A stretch of 64,000 bases of DNA from Brockia lithotrophica (GCA_003050565.1 PEBW01000004.1:1-64000), one strand, 5' to 3'; shown: positions 52,606 through 62,457, counted from the stretch's first letter. Program-made: numbers and translations. The notes: generated by a model from the letters alone, not told the origin.

Positions 52606-53215
52606 GACCATCTACATGGTCGGGCTTTCGCTCTTCCTCGCCGTCCTCATCGGACTGCCTCTGGGTGTGGTCCTCCTCATCACAAGCCCCGGCCACCTAC
52701 GTCCAAACGCGGTGCTCTACCACGCCCTGGGTGTGGTCGTCAACGTCTTCCGCTCCGTTCCGTACATCGTCCTCATCCTCTGGACGATCCCCCTCTCGCG
52801 CTTCCTCATCGGGACGAGCTTCGGGACGAACGCGGCGGTGATCTCCCTCACCCTGGGAACCGCTCCGTTCTTCGCCCGTCTCGTGGAAGGCGCGATGCGC
52901 GAGGTGGACCGCGGGGTGATCGAAGCCGCCAAGGCGATGGGTGCCACGGACTTCGCCATCGTCACCCGCGTCCTCATCCCCGAAAGCCTACCGGGAATCC
53001 TCTCCGGAGTGACGGTCACGGCGGTGTCGCTCGTGAGCTTTTCCGCCATGGCGGGTCTCGTGGCCGGCGGAGGATTGGGGGCGATGGCCTGGAACTACGG
53101 GTACAACTCCTTCCAGACGGACACGCTCTTCGTCACCACGGTGATCCTCGTCCTCATCGTGCAAGTCGTCCAGATGCTCGGCGACCGTTTCGTCCGCGCC
53201 GTCGACCGGAGGTAG
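52550..53215 (+). CDS. metI: Methionine ABC importer, permease
   Basis: About five membrane helices and the EAA-loop EAAKAMGATDFAIVTRVLIPESLPG (quoted in parts: EAAKAMGAT, VLIPESLPG) that docks to MetN. 221 residues. TTG 52550 follows AGAGGAGGTGAG, the strongest ribosome-binding site nearby, within the metN 3' end. Confidence 0.94.
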   Translation: MPFPHVSQNWPLIVQATVETIYMVGLSLFLAVLIGLPLGVVLLITSPGHLRPNAVLYHALGVVVNVFRSVPYIVLILWTIPLSRFLIGTSFGTNAAVISLTLGTAPFFARLVEGAMREVDRGVIEAAKAMGATDFAIVTRVLIPESLPGILSGVTVTAVSLVSFSAMAGLVAGGGLGAMAWNYGYNSFQTDTLFVTTVILVLIVQVVQMLGDRFVRAVDRR

Positions 53216-53426
53216 GCGGCTCTCGGCCGCACCTGGAGATCGGTAGGTAAACCTTCGATGGAGTTGGGAATCCCGCCGCCTCTGTGCGGGGTCTCCATAC
53301 ATACCGCAAGGTTTCGCCCGCCCGCGTCTGGGTGTGGCTTAGGGTGCCCAAAGGGGGCGATCGCCGAAGATGCGGGGATGCGGCGGAAACCGCACAAACT
53401 CGTCACGAAACAAGGAGGGGGTTGGG

Positions 53427-54266
53427 GTGAAGAAGCACGTCCTCGGAATCGCGCTCGCGGTGGCGGTACTCCTCTTCGGCGCCTCTGCCTGCGGTGGAGG
53501 CGGTACGGCTTCGTCGAAGACGCTCACCGTAGGGGCAACGGCGGTTCCGCACGCAGAGATCCTCAACGACGTCGTGAAGCCGGAACTGGCCAAAGAGGGC
53601 ATCGACCTCAAGGTCGTGATCTTCCAGGATTACGTCCAACCCAACGAGAAGCTCTACGAAAAGGAACTCGACGCCAACTATTTCCAGCACCTTCCCTTCC
53701 TCGAGCAGACGAACCAGGAAAAGGGATATAACCTCATTCCCCTCGTGGGCGTCCACATCGAACCCATGGGGGCGTACGTGGCAAAGGGCAAGGCGTACAA
53801 GAACGCCCACGACCTTCCCAACAACGCCGTCGTAGCCATCACGAACGACCCGACGAACGTAGGGCGCATGCTCCTCCTCCTCGAGCGGCAGGGGCTCATC
53901 AAGCTCAAGGAAGGCGTCGGGGCAAAGGCCCAGATCACCGACGTCGTGGAGAATCCCAAGAACATCAAGTTCCACCAGATGGACGCGGCGATGCTCCCCA
54001 AGGCGCTCGACGATCCGAAGATCGACCTCGTCCTCATCAACACGAACTTCGCCCTCCAGGCGGGGCTTAACCCGCTGAAGGACGCGATTTTTCTCGAAGA
54101 CTCGTCCTCTCCGTACGTAAACGTCCTGGCCGTGCGGCCGGACTCCAAAGACGACCCGAGGATTCAGAAGCTCGCCGAGGTGCTTCTCTCTCCGGCGGTC
54201 AAGGAGTACATCGAGACGAAGTACAAGGGAGCTGTCGTGCCGGCGCAGGTGCGCTACGGGAACTGA
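53427..54266 (+). CDS. metQ: Methionine-binding lipoprotein
   Basis: Substrate-binding lipoprotein of MetNIQ: lipobox GASAC (about residues 18-22), then the NlpA/MetQ fold with VGATAVPHAEIL and EPMGAYV. 279 residues. GTG 53427 with AAGGAGGGGG. It is 211 bp after metI; I see no terminator between them, so it is likely co-transcribed. Confidence 0.94.
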   Translation: MKKHVLGIALAVAVLLFGASACGGGGTASSKTLTVGATAVPHAEILNDVVKPELAKEGIDLKVVIFQDYVQPNEKLYEKELDANYFQHLPFLEQTNQEKGYNLIPLVGVHIEPMGAYVAKGKAYKNAHDLPNNAVVAITNDPTNVGRMLLLLERQGLIKLKEGVGAKAQITDVVENPKNIKFHQMDAAMLPKALDDPKIDLVLINTNFALQAGLNPLKDAIFLEDSSSPYVNVLAVRPDSKDDPRIQKLAEVLLSPAVKEYIETKYKGAVVPAQVRYGN

Positions 54267-54359
54267 GGCGACGCCTGCTCCGGCCGCGATTCGGAAGTTC
54301 GGGCGCAGGCAGCTCCCCGGATTCGCGGCGAGGAGCTCCTCTCGGTTTTCAGGGAGAAT

Positions 54360-54400
54360 AAGCGGCGGGCAATCACGCGCTTGCCCGCCGCTTTGCCTTT
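54360..54400 (+). terminator. Terminator of the metNIQ operon
   Basis: A perfect 13-bp stem, AAGCGGCGGGCAA (54360-54372) with TTGCCCGCCGCTT (54381-54393), with an eight-base loop and a short T-containing tract after. Confidence 0.85.
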
Positions 54401-54491
54401 GCCGCTGGACTTTTTCCGGGAGAAGGACGGACAATGGGAAGCGAGGCGTATGCCAGACGCTCCCAGAGGATTTCCGGAGGAGGCGAGGAGG

Positions 54492-55460
54492 TTGGAGTAC
54501 CGTCGCATGGGGAAGAGCGGGCTTAAGTTGAGCGCCATCGGCCTCGGAAGCTGGTTTACCTACGGGAGCAAGACGGATCGCGAGACGGCGATTCGCACGA
54601 TCCGGCGGGCGTACGAGCTCGGAGTCAACCACTTCGATACGGCGGACGTGTACGCCCGGGGTGAGGCGGAGCGCATCGTCGGCGACGCCCTCCGCGCGTT
54701 TCCCCGTGAGACGTACGTGCTCGCGACCAAGGTGTATTGGCCTACGGGAGAGACGGTCACGGAGCGCGGGCTTTCGCGCAAGCACATCGTGGAGTCGATC
54801 GACGCGAGCCTTCGCCGCCTCGGCCTCGAGTACGTGGACGTCTACTACGCCCACCGTTTTGACCCCGAGACCGACCTCGAGGAGACGCTCCGCGCCTTCG
54901 ACGACCTCGTGCGTGCGGGAAAGGTGCTCTACATCGGCGTGAGCATGTGGAGCGTAGAACAGCTAAAGGCCGCGCGTGACCTCGCGGAAAAGCTCCTCCT
55001 TCACCCGATCGCGGTGGATCAACCCGAGTACAACCTCCTCCGCCGGGACATCGAGGGCGACGTCCTGCCCTACGCGCGGTCGCAGGGACTGGGCGTGGTC
55101 GTATACTCTCCCCTGGCCCAAGGCGTTCTCACGGGGAAATACCGTCCCGGGCAAGCACCGCCTCCGTCTTCTCGGGCTGCCGACCCCCGGATGCGCGGCG
55201 TCGTGGAGCGCTACCTCGACGAGGTTACCTTGCGCCGCGTGGAGCGCTTTGCCGCGCTCGCACGGAATGCGGGGGTAACTCCTTCCCAGCTCGCCCTGGC
55301 CTGGGTTCTTCGCCGCCCGGAAGTGACGAGCGCCCTCGTCGGGGCGAGTCGCCCGGAGCAGCTCGAAGAAAACCTCGGAGCGCTCGAAGTTCGGCTCACG
55401 GACGACATTTTGGCTGCCGTGGAGGAAATCTTCGCCGGGGGAGCGGAAGAGGACTCCTAG
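54492..55460 (+). CDS. Aldo/keto reductase (Kv-beta/YghZ-like group)
   Basis: NADPH-dependent oxidoreductase with the catalytic Asp-Tyr in FDTADVYARGEAE, Lys in VLATKVYWP and the cofactor region VVYSPLAQGVLTGKY. 322 residues, the length of the potassium-channel-beta type group; natural substrate unknown. I chose TTG 54492 with GGAGG eight bases upstream, giving a family-like MEYRRMGKSGL; upstream starts add ~14-37 unconserved residues. Its stop overlaps that of the permease gene. Confidence 0.88.
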   Translation: MEYRRMGKSGLKLSAIGLGSWFTYGSKTDRETAIRTIRRAYELGVNHFDTADVYARGEAERIVGDALRAFPRETYVLATKVYWPTGETVTERGLSRKHIVESIDASLRRLGLEYVDVYYAHRFDPETDLEETLRAFDDLVRAGKVLYIGVSMWSVEQLKAARDLAEKLLLHPIAVDQPEYNLLRRDIEGDVLPYARSQGLGVVVYSPLAQGVLTGKYRPGQAPPPSSRAADPRMRGVVERYLDEVTLRRVERFAALARNAGVTPSQLALAWVLRRPEVTSALVGASRPEQLEENLGALEVRLTDDILAAVEEIFAGGAEEDS

Positions 55461-56845
55461 CCCGCGCGGGCGTGGCGAAAGCCGTACACCCCGTAGACGA
55501 CAAGCCCAACGAGGAGCCAGACTCCGAAACGGACGAACGTCACCCACGGAAGGCTCAAGATGAGCGTCGCCGTTCCCACGAGGCCGACGAGGCCGACGAG
55601 CCAGACGGCCGGTACGCGAAAGGGGCGTTTGGCGTCGGGACGCGTCACCCGGAGGACGAGGACGCTGAGCGTCGTGAGGAAGAAGGCGGAAAGGCCGCCG
55701 ATGTTCGCGAGTTCTGCAAGGGTGTGTACGGGGAAAAACGTGGCGAGCAGCGCTGCCGTTCCGAAGACGAAGCTCTCGGCGACGTACGGCGTGCGCGTCT
55801 TCGCGTGCACGCGGCTCAAGAATTCCGGCAAGAGACCGTCGCGAGCCATGGCGAAGAGGATGCGGCTTCCGTTTGTCCCGTTGGCGAGCATCGTGGCGAG
55901 CAGGCCGAAGAGGATCGCCAGGGCGATGAGTCCCTCTCCCGCGGGAAGCCCCATTTCCCGGAAGGCGAAGGCCACGGGATTGGGGACGTCCAAGCGCGAG
56001 AAGGGCACGACACCGGTGAGCACGGCGGCAACTCCGACATAAAGGGCGACGATGACCAGGATGGCCGAAAGGAGGACGCGGGGGATCGTGCGGTCGGGGT
56101 TCTTGACTTCTTCGAGAACCGCCGTGACGCCGTCAAAGCCCGTGTAGGCGAAAAAAGTCAAGGCCGCGCCGCGGAGCACGCCCTCCCAACCAAACGGAAG
56201 AAAGGGGTGCCAGTTTTCCGGACGGATGTGGACAACCCCCACGCCGAGGAAGGTGAGGATGGCGAGAAGCTTGAGCCACGTGAGTCCCTCGCTCACCTGA
56301 CCGACGAGGCGAATTCCCCGGAGCGCGATCGCGGCGACAAGGATGACACCCAGGGCCGCGAGGAGGTTGGCCACGCCGCCTTCGAAGGGGTTGCGGGTGA
56401 GTGCCTCTCCCAGGGGGAAACCCAAGGCGTTGAACAGGGAATTCACGTATCCGCTCCAGCCTACCGCCACGGTGGCGACGATCACCGTGAACTCGAAGAT
56501 GAGATCCCAGCCGACGATCCAAGCGAAGATCTCTCCGAGGCTCACGTACGTGTACGTGTAGGCGCTCCCGGCTACGGGCACCATGGCGGCAAATTCGACG
56601 TACATGAGGGCGACGGCGAGCGTGACGATGCCGCCGATGAGGAAGGAGATTGGTACGGCCGGTCCTGCATCGTGGGCGGCCACCGTTCCGGGAAGTACGA
56701 AGATCCCCGCCCCGATGACCGCGCCGATCGTGTAGAAAAAGAGAGGCACGGGTCCGAGTTCGCGCCGAAGGCGGTGACCTTCCTCCTCTGCCAAGGACTT
56801 CGCCCACTCGATCGACTTGCGGCGGAATACCGTCGGTCGCGACAC
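55457..56845 (-). CDS. APC-superfamily amino acid permease
   Basis: A 462-residue protein with about 12 membrane helices and the APC start motif FYTIGAVIGAGIFVLPG. The cationic-amino-acid-transporter-like group is likely (GFDGVTAVLEEVKNPDRTIP); the substrate is not clear. I chose GTG 56845 with AAAGGAG nine bases upstream; the frame runs on into the TerC gene region. It shares four bases, including its stop, with the convergent aldo/keto reductase gene. Confidence 0.92.
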   Translation of the reverse strand: MSRPTVFRRKSIEWAKSLAEEEGHRLRRELGPVPLFFYTIGAVIGAGIFVLPGTVAAHDAGPAVPISFLIGGIVTLAVALMYVEFAAMVPVAGSAYTYTYVSLGEIFAWIVGWDLIFEFTVIVATVAVGWSGYVNSLFNALGFPLGEALTRNPFEGGVANLLAALGVILVAAIALRGIRLVGQVSEGLTWLKLLAILTFLGVGVVHIRPENWHPFLPFGWEGVLRGAALTFFAYTGFDGVTAVLEEVKNPDRTIPRVLLSAILVIVALYVGVAAVLTGVVPFSRLDVPNPVAFAFREMGLPAGEGLIALAILFGLLATMLANGTNGSRILFAMARDGLLPEFLSRVHAKTRTPYVAESFVFGTAALLATFFPVHTLAELANIGGLSAFFLTTLSVLVLRVTRPDAKRPFRVPAVWLVGLVGLVGTATLILSLPWVTFVRFGVWLLVGLVVYGVYGFRHARAG

Positions 56846-56880
56846 GTGCTTCGTCTCCTTTCTCGTCCTTTCTCGCGAAC

Positions 56881-57528
56881 TCAAGGTGTTCTGCTGCGTC
56901 GGCGCAGGGAAGAAAGCACAACCAAAGCCAAATATACCCCAAAACTGAGGATGGTTCCGACCGGAGGCGTGCAAAAAGAAGGAATTTCCACAGGCGAGAA
57001 GCTGGACATCCCGTGGTGGAGGAGTTTGGTGCCGGCAAGCCAAAGGAAAAGGGCGGCGAGGCGTGAAATCCACGGGGACGTGGCGAATTCCCTCGGGAAG
57101 AGGCGCACGAGGAAGAGGGTGAGGGCGAGGCTCGTCGCCGTGACGGCAAAGAAGGTCCACCCTTTGACGGCAAAGGCCTGGGCGACGAGGAGCTGGTCGA
57201 TCCCGAGTACGAAGTCGAGGGCGACGAGGGTGGTGAGCGCCCGCAGGATGCGCTGGACGACGGAAAGCTCCGGCCGCTCGTCTCGGGCGAAGAGCAAGTT
57301 CCCCGCGAGAAGCCACGCGAGAAGGCCTGCGGCAAAGGGTACGTACGGGAGCGTTAGGACAAACGAAAACGCCCGCCCGTAGGCGGTCCGGAGAAAGGAA
57401 AATCCAAGGACCACCGCGAGGAGGGCGGAAGGGCGAAGGGGGAAGTAGCGGCGGAAAAAAGCGAGGAGGACGAAGGCGTTGTCGATCTCGGTGAGCACGC
57501 TCAACAGGAAGAACGCCGCTTCGTTCAC
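56881..57528 (-). CDS. TerC-family membrane protein
   Basis: About seven helices with the family's acidic motifs TEIDNAFV and FVLGIDQLL that coordinate metal. TerC proteins (YceF, YkoY) export manganese in Bacillus and Escherichia. 215 residues. GTG 57528 with GGAGGG follows the family start better than the upstream frame. The permease gene follows after 35 bp. Confidence 0.86.
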   Translation of the reverse strand: MNEAAFFLLSVLTEIDNAFVLLAFFRRYFPLRPSALLAVVLGFSFLRTAYGRAFSFVLTLPYVPFAAGLLAWLLAGNLLFARDERPELSVVQRILRALTTLVALDFVLGIDQLLVAQAFAVKGWTFFAVTATSLALTLFLVRLFPREFATSPWISRLAALFLWLAGTKLLHHGMSSFSPVEIPSFCTPPVGTILSFGVYLALVVLSSLRRRSRTP

Positions 57529-57657
57529 CGCAGTCCCTCCGCACGCGCGACGACCGCGTGGTCTCGGCATGTCTCAGGTATATGCGCCGGCGTGCGGGGA
57601 AAATCCGCGGTGCCCGCAACGGCGCCCTTCGGCGGGACCGCGCCGGAGACCGAAAGC

Positions 57658-58500
57658 TCAGCGGGGGGACTTTGGGCGCTCGTACGGCTTTTCGTAGGGG
57701 AGGGGGATGTACTGGACGGAAGGTCGGCGTCCCGCAGGCTGGGGATAGAGCTCCATGAGGCGGTAGATCTCCGGCGGGAGATCTGTTTGGATCTCAAACC
57801 CCAGGGCCCGAAGCTCTTCGACGCCGATCGGGTAGTCGTGCGTCCATCGCCCTTCGCTCAGGAGACGGGCGAGGGCATCCGCCTTTTCTTCCGGCATCTT
57901 GCGCCGCAACAACTCGTACAAACTCGTCCGTACCTGGCGCAGGGCCTTCTGCGCGACATCCGCGAGGATGAGCGTGCGGTCGTCGATGGTCTCCAGGGGC
58001 TTGGCTTCGATCACTTTGAGGATGCTCGCCGCCGGGTATTCTCCGAGTTGCGGGTCGACCGGGCCGAGGACCGCGTTTTCGTCCATCACGATCTCGTCCG
58101 CGGCGAGGGCGATGAGCGTGCCGCCGGACATCGCGTAGTGCGGTACGAATACGGTGACCTTGGCGGGGTGCTTCGCAAGGGCGTAGGCGATCTGTTCGGC
58201 GGCGAGGACGAGTCCGCCCGGAGTGTGGAGGATGACGTCTATGGGCATGTCGGGTGGCGTGAGGCGAATCGCGCGAAGTACCTGTTCGGAGTCCTCGATG
58301 TCGATGTAGCGGGTGATCGGAATCCCCAAGAAACTCAAGGCTTCTTGGCGGTGGATGAGGGTGATCAAGCGCGAGCGCCGCTTCTTTTCGAGTCTGCGCA
58401 TGAGTTCCGTCCGTTGCAGCTCGATCCACCGCTGATGGAACATGGGGAGGATGGCGGTGAGGAGAAAAAACAACCAGAAAAGGCTAAAAAAGAAGTCCAC
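57658..58500 (-). CDS. Membrane-anchored serine protease of the SDH/ClpP-fold family
   Basis: N-terminal membrane helix (about 4-22) followed by a ClpP/crotonase-fold domain with the nucleophile Ser in YAMSGGTLIAL and DVILHTPGGLVLAAEQIA; this is the SDH_sah (serine dehydrogenase proteinase) family, also like SppA. 280 residues, typical. GTG 58500 with AAGGGGG. It likely degrades membrane or signal-peptide fragments; substrates unknown. Confidence 0.86.
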   Translation of the reverse strand: MDFFFSLFWLFFLLTAILPMFHQRWIELQRTELMRRLEKKRRSRLITLIHRQEALSFLGIPITRYIDIEDSEQVLRAIRLTPPDMPIDVILHTPGGLVLAAEQIAYALAKHPAKVTVFVPHYAMSGGTLIALAADEIVMDENAVLGPVDPQLGEYPAASILKVIEAKPLETIDDRTLILADVAQKALRQVRTSLYELLRRKMPEEKADALARLLSEGRWTHDYPIGVEELRALGFEIQTDLPPEIYRLMELYPQPAGRRPSVQYIPLPYEKPYERPKSPR

Positions 58501-58668
58501 CTCGGGTTCCCCCTTGTGTCCGGAAAGGCGAGGGTCTTGGCGTGCCGAAAACGTCGTACCTTCGCGTCTCGAACGCGAAATTTTGGGTGCCGGGTAAGGT
58601 CGTCGACTCCTTGTTTCATGATACCGCAGGTGTGGAGAAGAGGCACGCGCCTCGGAAGACGACGACCG

Positions 58669-58697
58669 TTGACGCCGTTTCGGCGAAGCAGTACATT
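58669..58697 (+). promoter_or_regulatory. proBA promoter
   Basis: TTGACG (58669-58674) and TACATT (58692-58697) are 17 bases apart, 53 bases before the proB start. Confidence 0.6.
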
Positions 58698-58750
58698 GGG
58701 AAAAAGTGCGTGGGAAAAGTCGTTTCGCACGGGTGGGAGGAAAACGACGC

Positions 58751-59884
58751 GTGGGCAGGGAGCTCATCCGAGCGTACCGGCGCATCGTGGTCAAGGTGGG
58801 AACGCACAGCCTCACGGACGAGCGGGGGGAACTTCGGTACGAGAAATTCGAACAGGTGGTGGCAGACGTCGCCGACGCCGTGCGCACCGGACACGAGGTG
58901 ATCCTCGTGTCTTCGGGGGCGATCGCCCTCGGCGCCTTTCTCCTCGGCTGGCGGCGCGACCTCCTCACGCTGCCGGAAAAACAGGCGGCGGCCGCCGTCG
59001 GTCAGACGCAGCTCATGAAGGCCTACGCCGAATGTTTTGCCGAACGCGGCCTCGCCGTAGGGCAGATTCTGCTCACGCGCGACGACCTCGACGACCGGCG
59101 TCGCTACGTCCACCTGTCCAACACCTTGGAAACGCTCCTTCGGCATCGAATTCTCCCCATCGTAAACGAGAACGATTCCGTGGCCGTCGAAGAAATTCGC
59201 GTAGGGGACAACGACACGCTCGCCGCAGCGCTCGCCGGCGCCATCACCGCCGACCTCGTCGCCCTCCTCACGGACGTAGAAGGTCTCTACGACCAAAATC
59301 CTCGCCTGCACCCGGACGCGCGCCTGATCTCGGAGGTTCACGAACTCACGCCGGAAATCTGGGCGCTCGCGGAAGGCGCGGGCACCTCCGTAGGCACGGG
59401 CGGCATGCGGACCAAACTCGAGGCGGCGCACATCGCCACGAGCATGGGGGTGGATCTCGTCGTTCTCCGCGCGGGCGAGGGGCGGCTTGGCCGCTTTCTC
59501 GCAGGTGAACCCGTGGGAACCCTTTTTCACCGTCGTCCGGCGCCGCGCGGAAAGAAGCGGTGGCTGCAGGCAGTCGCCCGCCCGAGCGGCACGCTCGTCG
59601 TCGACGACGGCGCGGTGGACGCGCTCGTGCGCGGAAAGAAGAGCCTCCTCGTGCCCGGGGTTCGTCGGGTCGAGGGTACGTTCGAAGAAGGCGACGTGGT
59701 CCTCGTCGTCTCCGAAGACGGCCTTCCGGTGGCCAAGGGGCTCGTTCGCTACGCGAGCGAAGAGCTCCGCCTCCTTCTCCAGAGAAAGGCTACGGGACAG
59801 AGCGTTGCCCGGTTGCCGGAGGTAGTGCACCGCGACGAACTCGTCCTTGTCGAGAGGGTCGCCAACGCCCCCTCCGACGCGTAA
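58751..59884 (+). CDS. proB: Glutamate 5-kinase
   Basis: First step of proline synthesis: glutamate to gamma-glutamyl phosphate. Amino-acid-kinase domain (VVKVGTHSL, VSSGAIALG, NENDSVAVEEIRVGDND in parts) and a C-terminal PUA domain (about 283-360). 377 residues. GTG 58751 with GGGAGGA nine bases upstream. proA follows 55 bp later. Confidence 0.95.
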   Translation: MGRELIRAYRRIVVKVGTHSLTDERGELRYEKFEQVVADVADAVRTGHEVILVSSGAIALGAFLLGWRRDLLTLPEKQAAAAVGQTQLMKAYAECFAERGLAVGQILLTRDDLDDRRRYVHLSNTLETLLRHRILPIVNENDSVAVEEIRVGDNDTLAAALAGAITADLVALLTDVEGLYDQNPRLHPDARLISEVHELTPEIWALAEGAGTSVGTGGMRTKLEAAHIATSMGVDLVVLRAGEGRLGRFLAGEPVGTLFHRRPAPRGKKRWLQAVARPSGTLVVDDGAVDALVRGKKSLLVPGVRRVEGTFEEGDVVLVVSEDGLPVAKGLVRYASEELRLLLQRKATGQSVARLPEVVHRDELVLVERVANAPSDA

Positions 59885-59939
59885 AGGTACCGTGCCGGTA
59901 CGAGGAGCGAGGAGAAACGTCGAAGGAGGGAAAGATTCC

Positions 59940-61265
59940 ATGCACCGCTCCGAACTCGGGGGACCCGAACCGTCCTTGGAAGAAAAGCGGGAAGCGCTCC
60001 GCGCGCTTCTGCGGGAAGTCAAAGCCACGTCCGCCGTCCTCGCACGGGCCGATCACGCCACGCGGCAGCGCGCCCTCGCCGCCATGGCGGACGCCCTGGA
60101 AGCCGATCGGGACGAGATCCTCGCCGCAAACGCCGAAGACTTGCGGCTCGCGGAGGAGATGGAGCTCGACGCGCCGCGCAAGGAAAGGCTCATGCTCAAC
60201 CCCGGTCGCATTCGCGCCATGGCCGACGGGCTTCGGGCTCTTGTGGACCTCCCCGATCCACTCGCGCCGCGCGGGGAGATGTGGACGCGGCCGAACGGCC
60301 TTCTCGTCGAACGCGTCCCCGTACCGCTGGGCGTGATCGCCATCATCTACGAATCGCGCCCCAACGTCACCGCCGACGCGGCGGGGCTCGCCCTAAAGAG
60401 CGGCAGCGCCGTCGTCCTGCGGGGAGGACGGGAGGCGCACCGGTCCAACGTGGCTATCGCCGCAAGCTTGCAAAAAGGGCTTCGCGCGGCGGGACTTCCG
60501 GAAAAGTCCGCCGTCGTCGTTCCTTGGACGGATCGCGAGCTCGTCGAGGTGGTGCTCACCGCCCGGGGGCTCGTGGACCTGGCCATCCCCCGCGGCGGCC
60601 ACGGGCTCATCCAGTACGTCGTGCGCACCGCGCAGGTCCCCACGCTTGAGACGGGCGTAGGGAACAACCACCTCTTCGTGGACCGGTCAGCGGACTTCGC
60701 CAAGGCCACGCGGATCGTCGTGGACGCCAAGACGGACCGCCCCGCCGTGTGCAACGCCCTGGAGACTCTCCTCGTCCACCGGGAAATTGCCGAGGCGTGG
60801 CTCCCCGAAGCCGGGCGAGCCCTTGTCGACGCGGGTGTCGAGCTCAGAGGTTGCCCGGAGAGCGTACGCATCCTAAGGTCGCACGGAATTTCCGTCCGCG
60901 AGGCGACGGAGGCGGACTGGGAGACGGAGTACCTTGACCTCATCCTCGCCGTGCGCGTGGTAGACGGGCTCGACGAGGCACTGGCCCACATCGCCCGCTA
61001 CGGGACGGGGCACTCGGAGGCGATCGTCGCCGAAGACCGGGAAGCGGCGGAGGCCTTCCTCGCGGCCGTCGACGCCGCGGCGGTGTACCACAACGCCTCG
61101 ACGCGCTTTACGGACGGCGGAGAGTTTGGCTTCGGCGCGGAAATGGGGATCTCGACCCAAAAACTCCACGCCCGCGGGCCGGTAGGGCCGCGCGAACTCG
61201 TTTCGTACAAGTACGTCGTCCGGGGCGACGGACAGGTGCGCGGCTTTCGGGCCGTAGACCGCTGA
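59940..61265 (+). CDS. proA: Gamma-glutamyl phosphate reductase
   Basis: Second step of proline synthesis. Aldehyde-dehydrogenase fold with YESRPNVTADAAGLALKSG and the catalytic Cys in DRPAVCNALETLL; ends in GPVGPRELVSYKYVV. 441 residues, somewhat longer than average. ATG 59940 with GAAGGAGGGA. A 19-bp tandem repeat spans its stop codon. Confidence 0.95.
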   Translation: MHRSELGGPEPSLEEKREALRALLREVKATSAVLARADHATRQRALAAMADALEADRDEILAANAEDLRLAEEMELDAPRKERLMLNPGRIRAMADGLRALVDLPDPLAPRGEMWTRPNGLLVERVPVPLGVIAIIYESRPNVTADAAGLALKSGSAVVLRGGREAHRSNVAIAASLQKGLRAAGLPEKSAVVVPWTDRELVEVVLTARGLVDLAIPRGGHGLIQYVVRTAQVPTLETGVGNNHLFVDRSADFAKATRIVVDAKTDRPAVCNALETLLVHREIAEAWLPEAGRALVDAGVELRGCPESVRILRSHGISVREATEADWETEYLDLILAVRVVDGLDEALAHIARYGTGHSEAIVAEDREAAEAFLAAVDAAAVYHNASTRFTDGGEFGFGAEMGISTQKLHARGPVGPRELVSYKYVVRGDGQVRGFRAVDR

Positions 61266-61294
61266 AGCCCTCGGAGACCGCCGAAGCCCTCGGA
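61257..61294 (+). repeat. 19-bp tandem duplication across the proA stop codon
   Basis: GACCGCTGAAGCCCTCGGA (61257-61275) is repeated at 61276-61294 with one change, T to C, which turns the TGA stop of the first copy into CGA in the second. Confidence 0.9.
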
Positions 61295-61327
61295 GAAGAT
61301 CCGGTCGTTTCTCGCGAGAGACCGACG

Positions 61328-61352
61328 GGCGGCACGCGCGTGCCGCCTTTTT
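61328..61352 (+). terminator. Terminator of proBA
   Basis: Perfect 8-bp stem GGCGGCAC/GTGCCGCC with a GCGC loop and five T's; a TCTCGCGAGA palindrome lies just before. Confidence 0.88.
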
Positions 61353-61489
61353 CGCGGGCGTCGTCCTCGAACGCATGGTCCTCCTTCGGCCGTCGTCTTC
61401 CCCGCGTCGGACCGCTCCGGCGGGAATGGCCGCACGAACTTTGGGAGAACGTATGGGTGGTCGACGCGTAACCGAGGGAGGGAGTTCAG

Positions 61490-62356
61490 GTGAGGGAACA
61501 CGCGCACTCCGAGCTTCTCCGAAAGAGGCGGGGAAAAGAGAATTGCAAGCCCCGGGCGGGCGCGATCGGCGTCTTCCTCCTCGCGTTTGTCCTTGCGTGG
61601 TTCTCCTCGGCCGGAGCGGTCTTTGCGCTTTCTTCCGAAACGCGCGGGGAGGGCGACCCGGGCGTCGAAGCCTTCAGCTGGGGGTTTAAAAAGGCAAAGG
61701 GAGGAAATCCGCCTTCCATCGACGAAGAAGGATTCCGAGACCTCGTCGAACGCTTCGGCGCGCGCTTCTACGATCCGTCGGGGAAAAAGGTCGTCTACCT
61801 CACCTTCGACAACGGGTACGAGAACGGCTATACGGCTCGGATCCTCGACGTCCTGCGCGAAAAGGACGTTCCGGCCGCCTTCTTCGTCACGGGGCACTAC
61901 GTGAAGTCGCAGCCGGAGCTTGTCCGCCGCATGGCGCAGGAAGGGCACATCGTTGGAAACCATTCCTACCGCCACCCGGACATGAGCCGCATGAGCGCGG
62001 CGGAGATCCGCGCGGACCTGGAAAAGTTGAACGCCGCCGTACGCGAGGTCGTTCCGGGGGCGGAGATCCGGTTCTTTCGCCCTCCTCGGGGGATCTTCGA
62101 CGAGAAGACGCTCGCCACGGCGCGCGACCTCGGGATGACCACGGTCTTTTGGTCGATCGCGTACAAGGACTGGGACCCGAAGGTCGTACACGGGGGCGAC
62201 CATGCCGTGCGTCAGGTCCTCGAGCAGCTGCACCCGGGAGCCGTGATCCTCCTCCACAGCGTGTCCCGCGACAACGCGGAAGGATTGCCCCGGATCATCG
62301 ACGCGGTGCGCGCGCAAGGGTACACCTTCCGCTCGCTCGACGAGTGGGGGAAGTGA
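61490..62356 (+). CDS. pdaA: Polysaccharide deacetylase PdaA (muramic-delta-lactam)
   Basis: NodB-fold deacetylase needed to make muramic-delta-lactam in spore cortex, which germination enzymes recognise. The metal motif is the PdaA form LTFDNGYENGY rather than TFDDG, with NHSYRHPDM, RFFRPPRG and a late LHSVSRDNAE. N-terminal signal/anchor about 25-47. 288 residues. GTG 61490 with GGGAGGGAG. The acyl-CoA synthetase gene follows after about 100 bp. Confidence 0.93.
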   Translation: MREHAHSELLRKRRGKENCKPRAGAIGVFLLAFVLAWFSSAGAVFALSSETRGEGDPGVEAFSWGFKKAKGGNPPSIDEEGFRDLVERFGARFYDPSGKKVVYLTFDNGYENGYTARILDVLREKDVPAAFFVTGHYVKSQPELVRRMAQEGHIVGNHSYRHPDMSRMSAAEIRADLEKLNAAVREVVPGAEIRFFRPPRGIFDEKTLATARDLGMTTVFWSIAYKDWDPKVVHGGDHAVRQVLEQLHPGAVILLHSVSRDNAEGLPRIIDAVRAQGYTFRSLDEWGK

Positions 62357-62457
62357 GCCATCCGCGGCGTTTTCGCAGGGGAAGCGACGTCCTTGAGGAG
62401 ACCGAACGGGGGAAGGACCTCCCGAGCGAACGACGGGGTGGGGAAGGGAGCCTGGCA

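Noticed and set aside
56881-57619. Permease frame reaching up to 57619 as one 720-residue protein
   Set aside because: The added part is a shadow of the TerC gene; the GTG at 56845 has a good ribosome-binding site and gives the normal family length.
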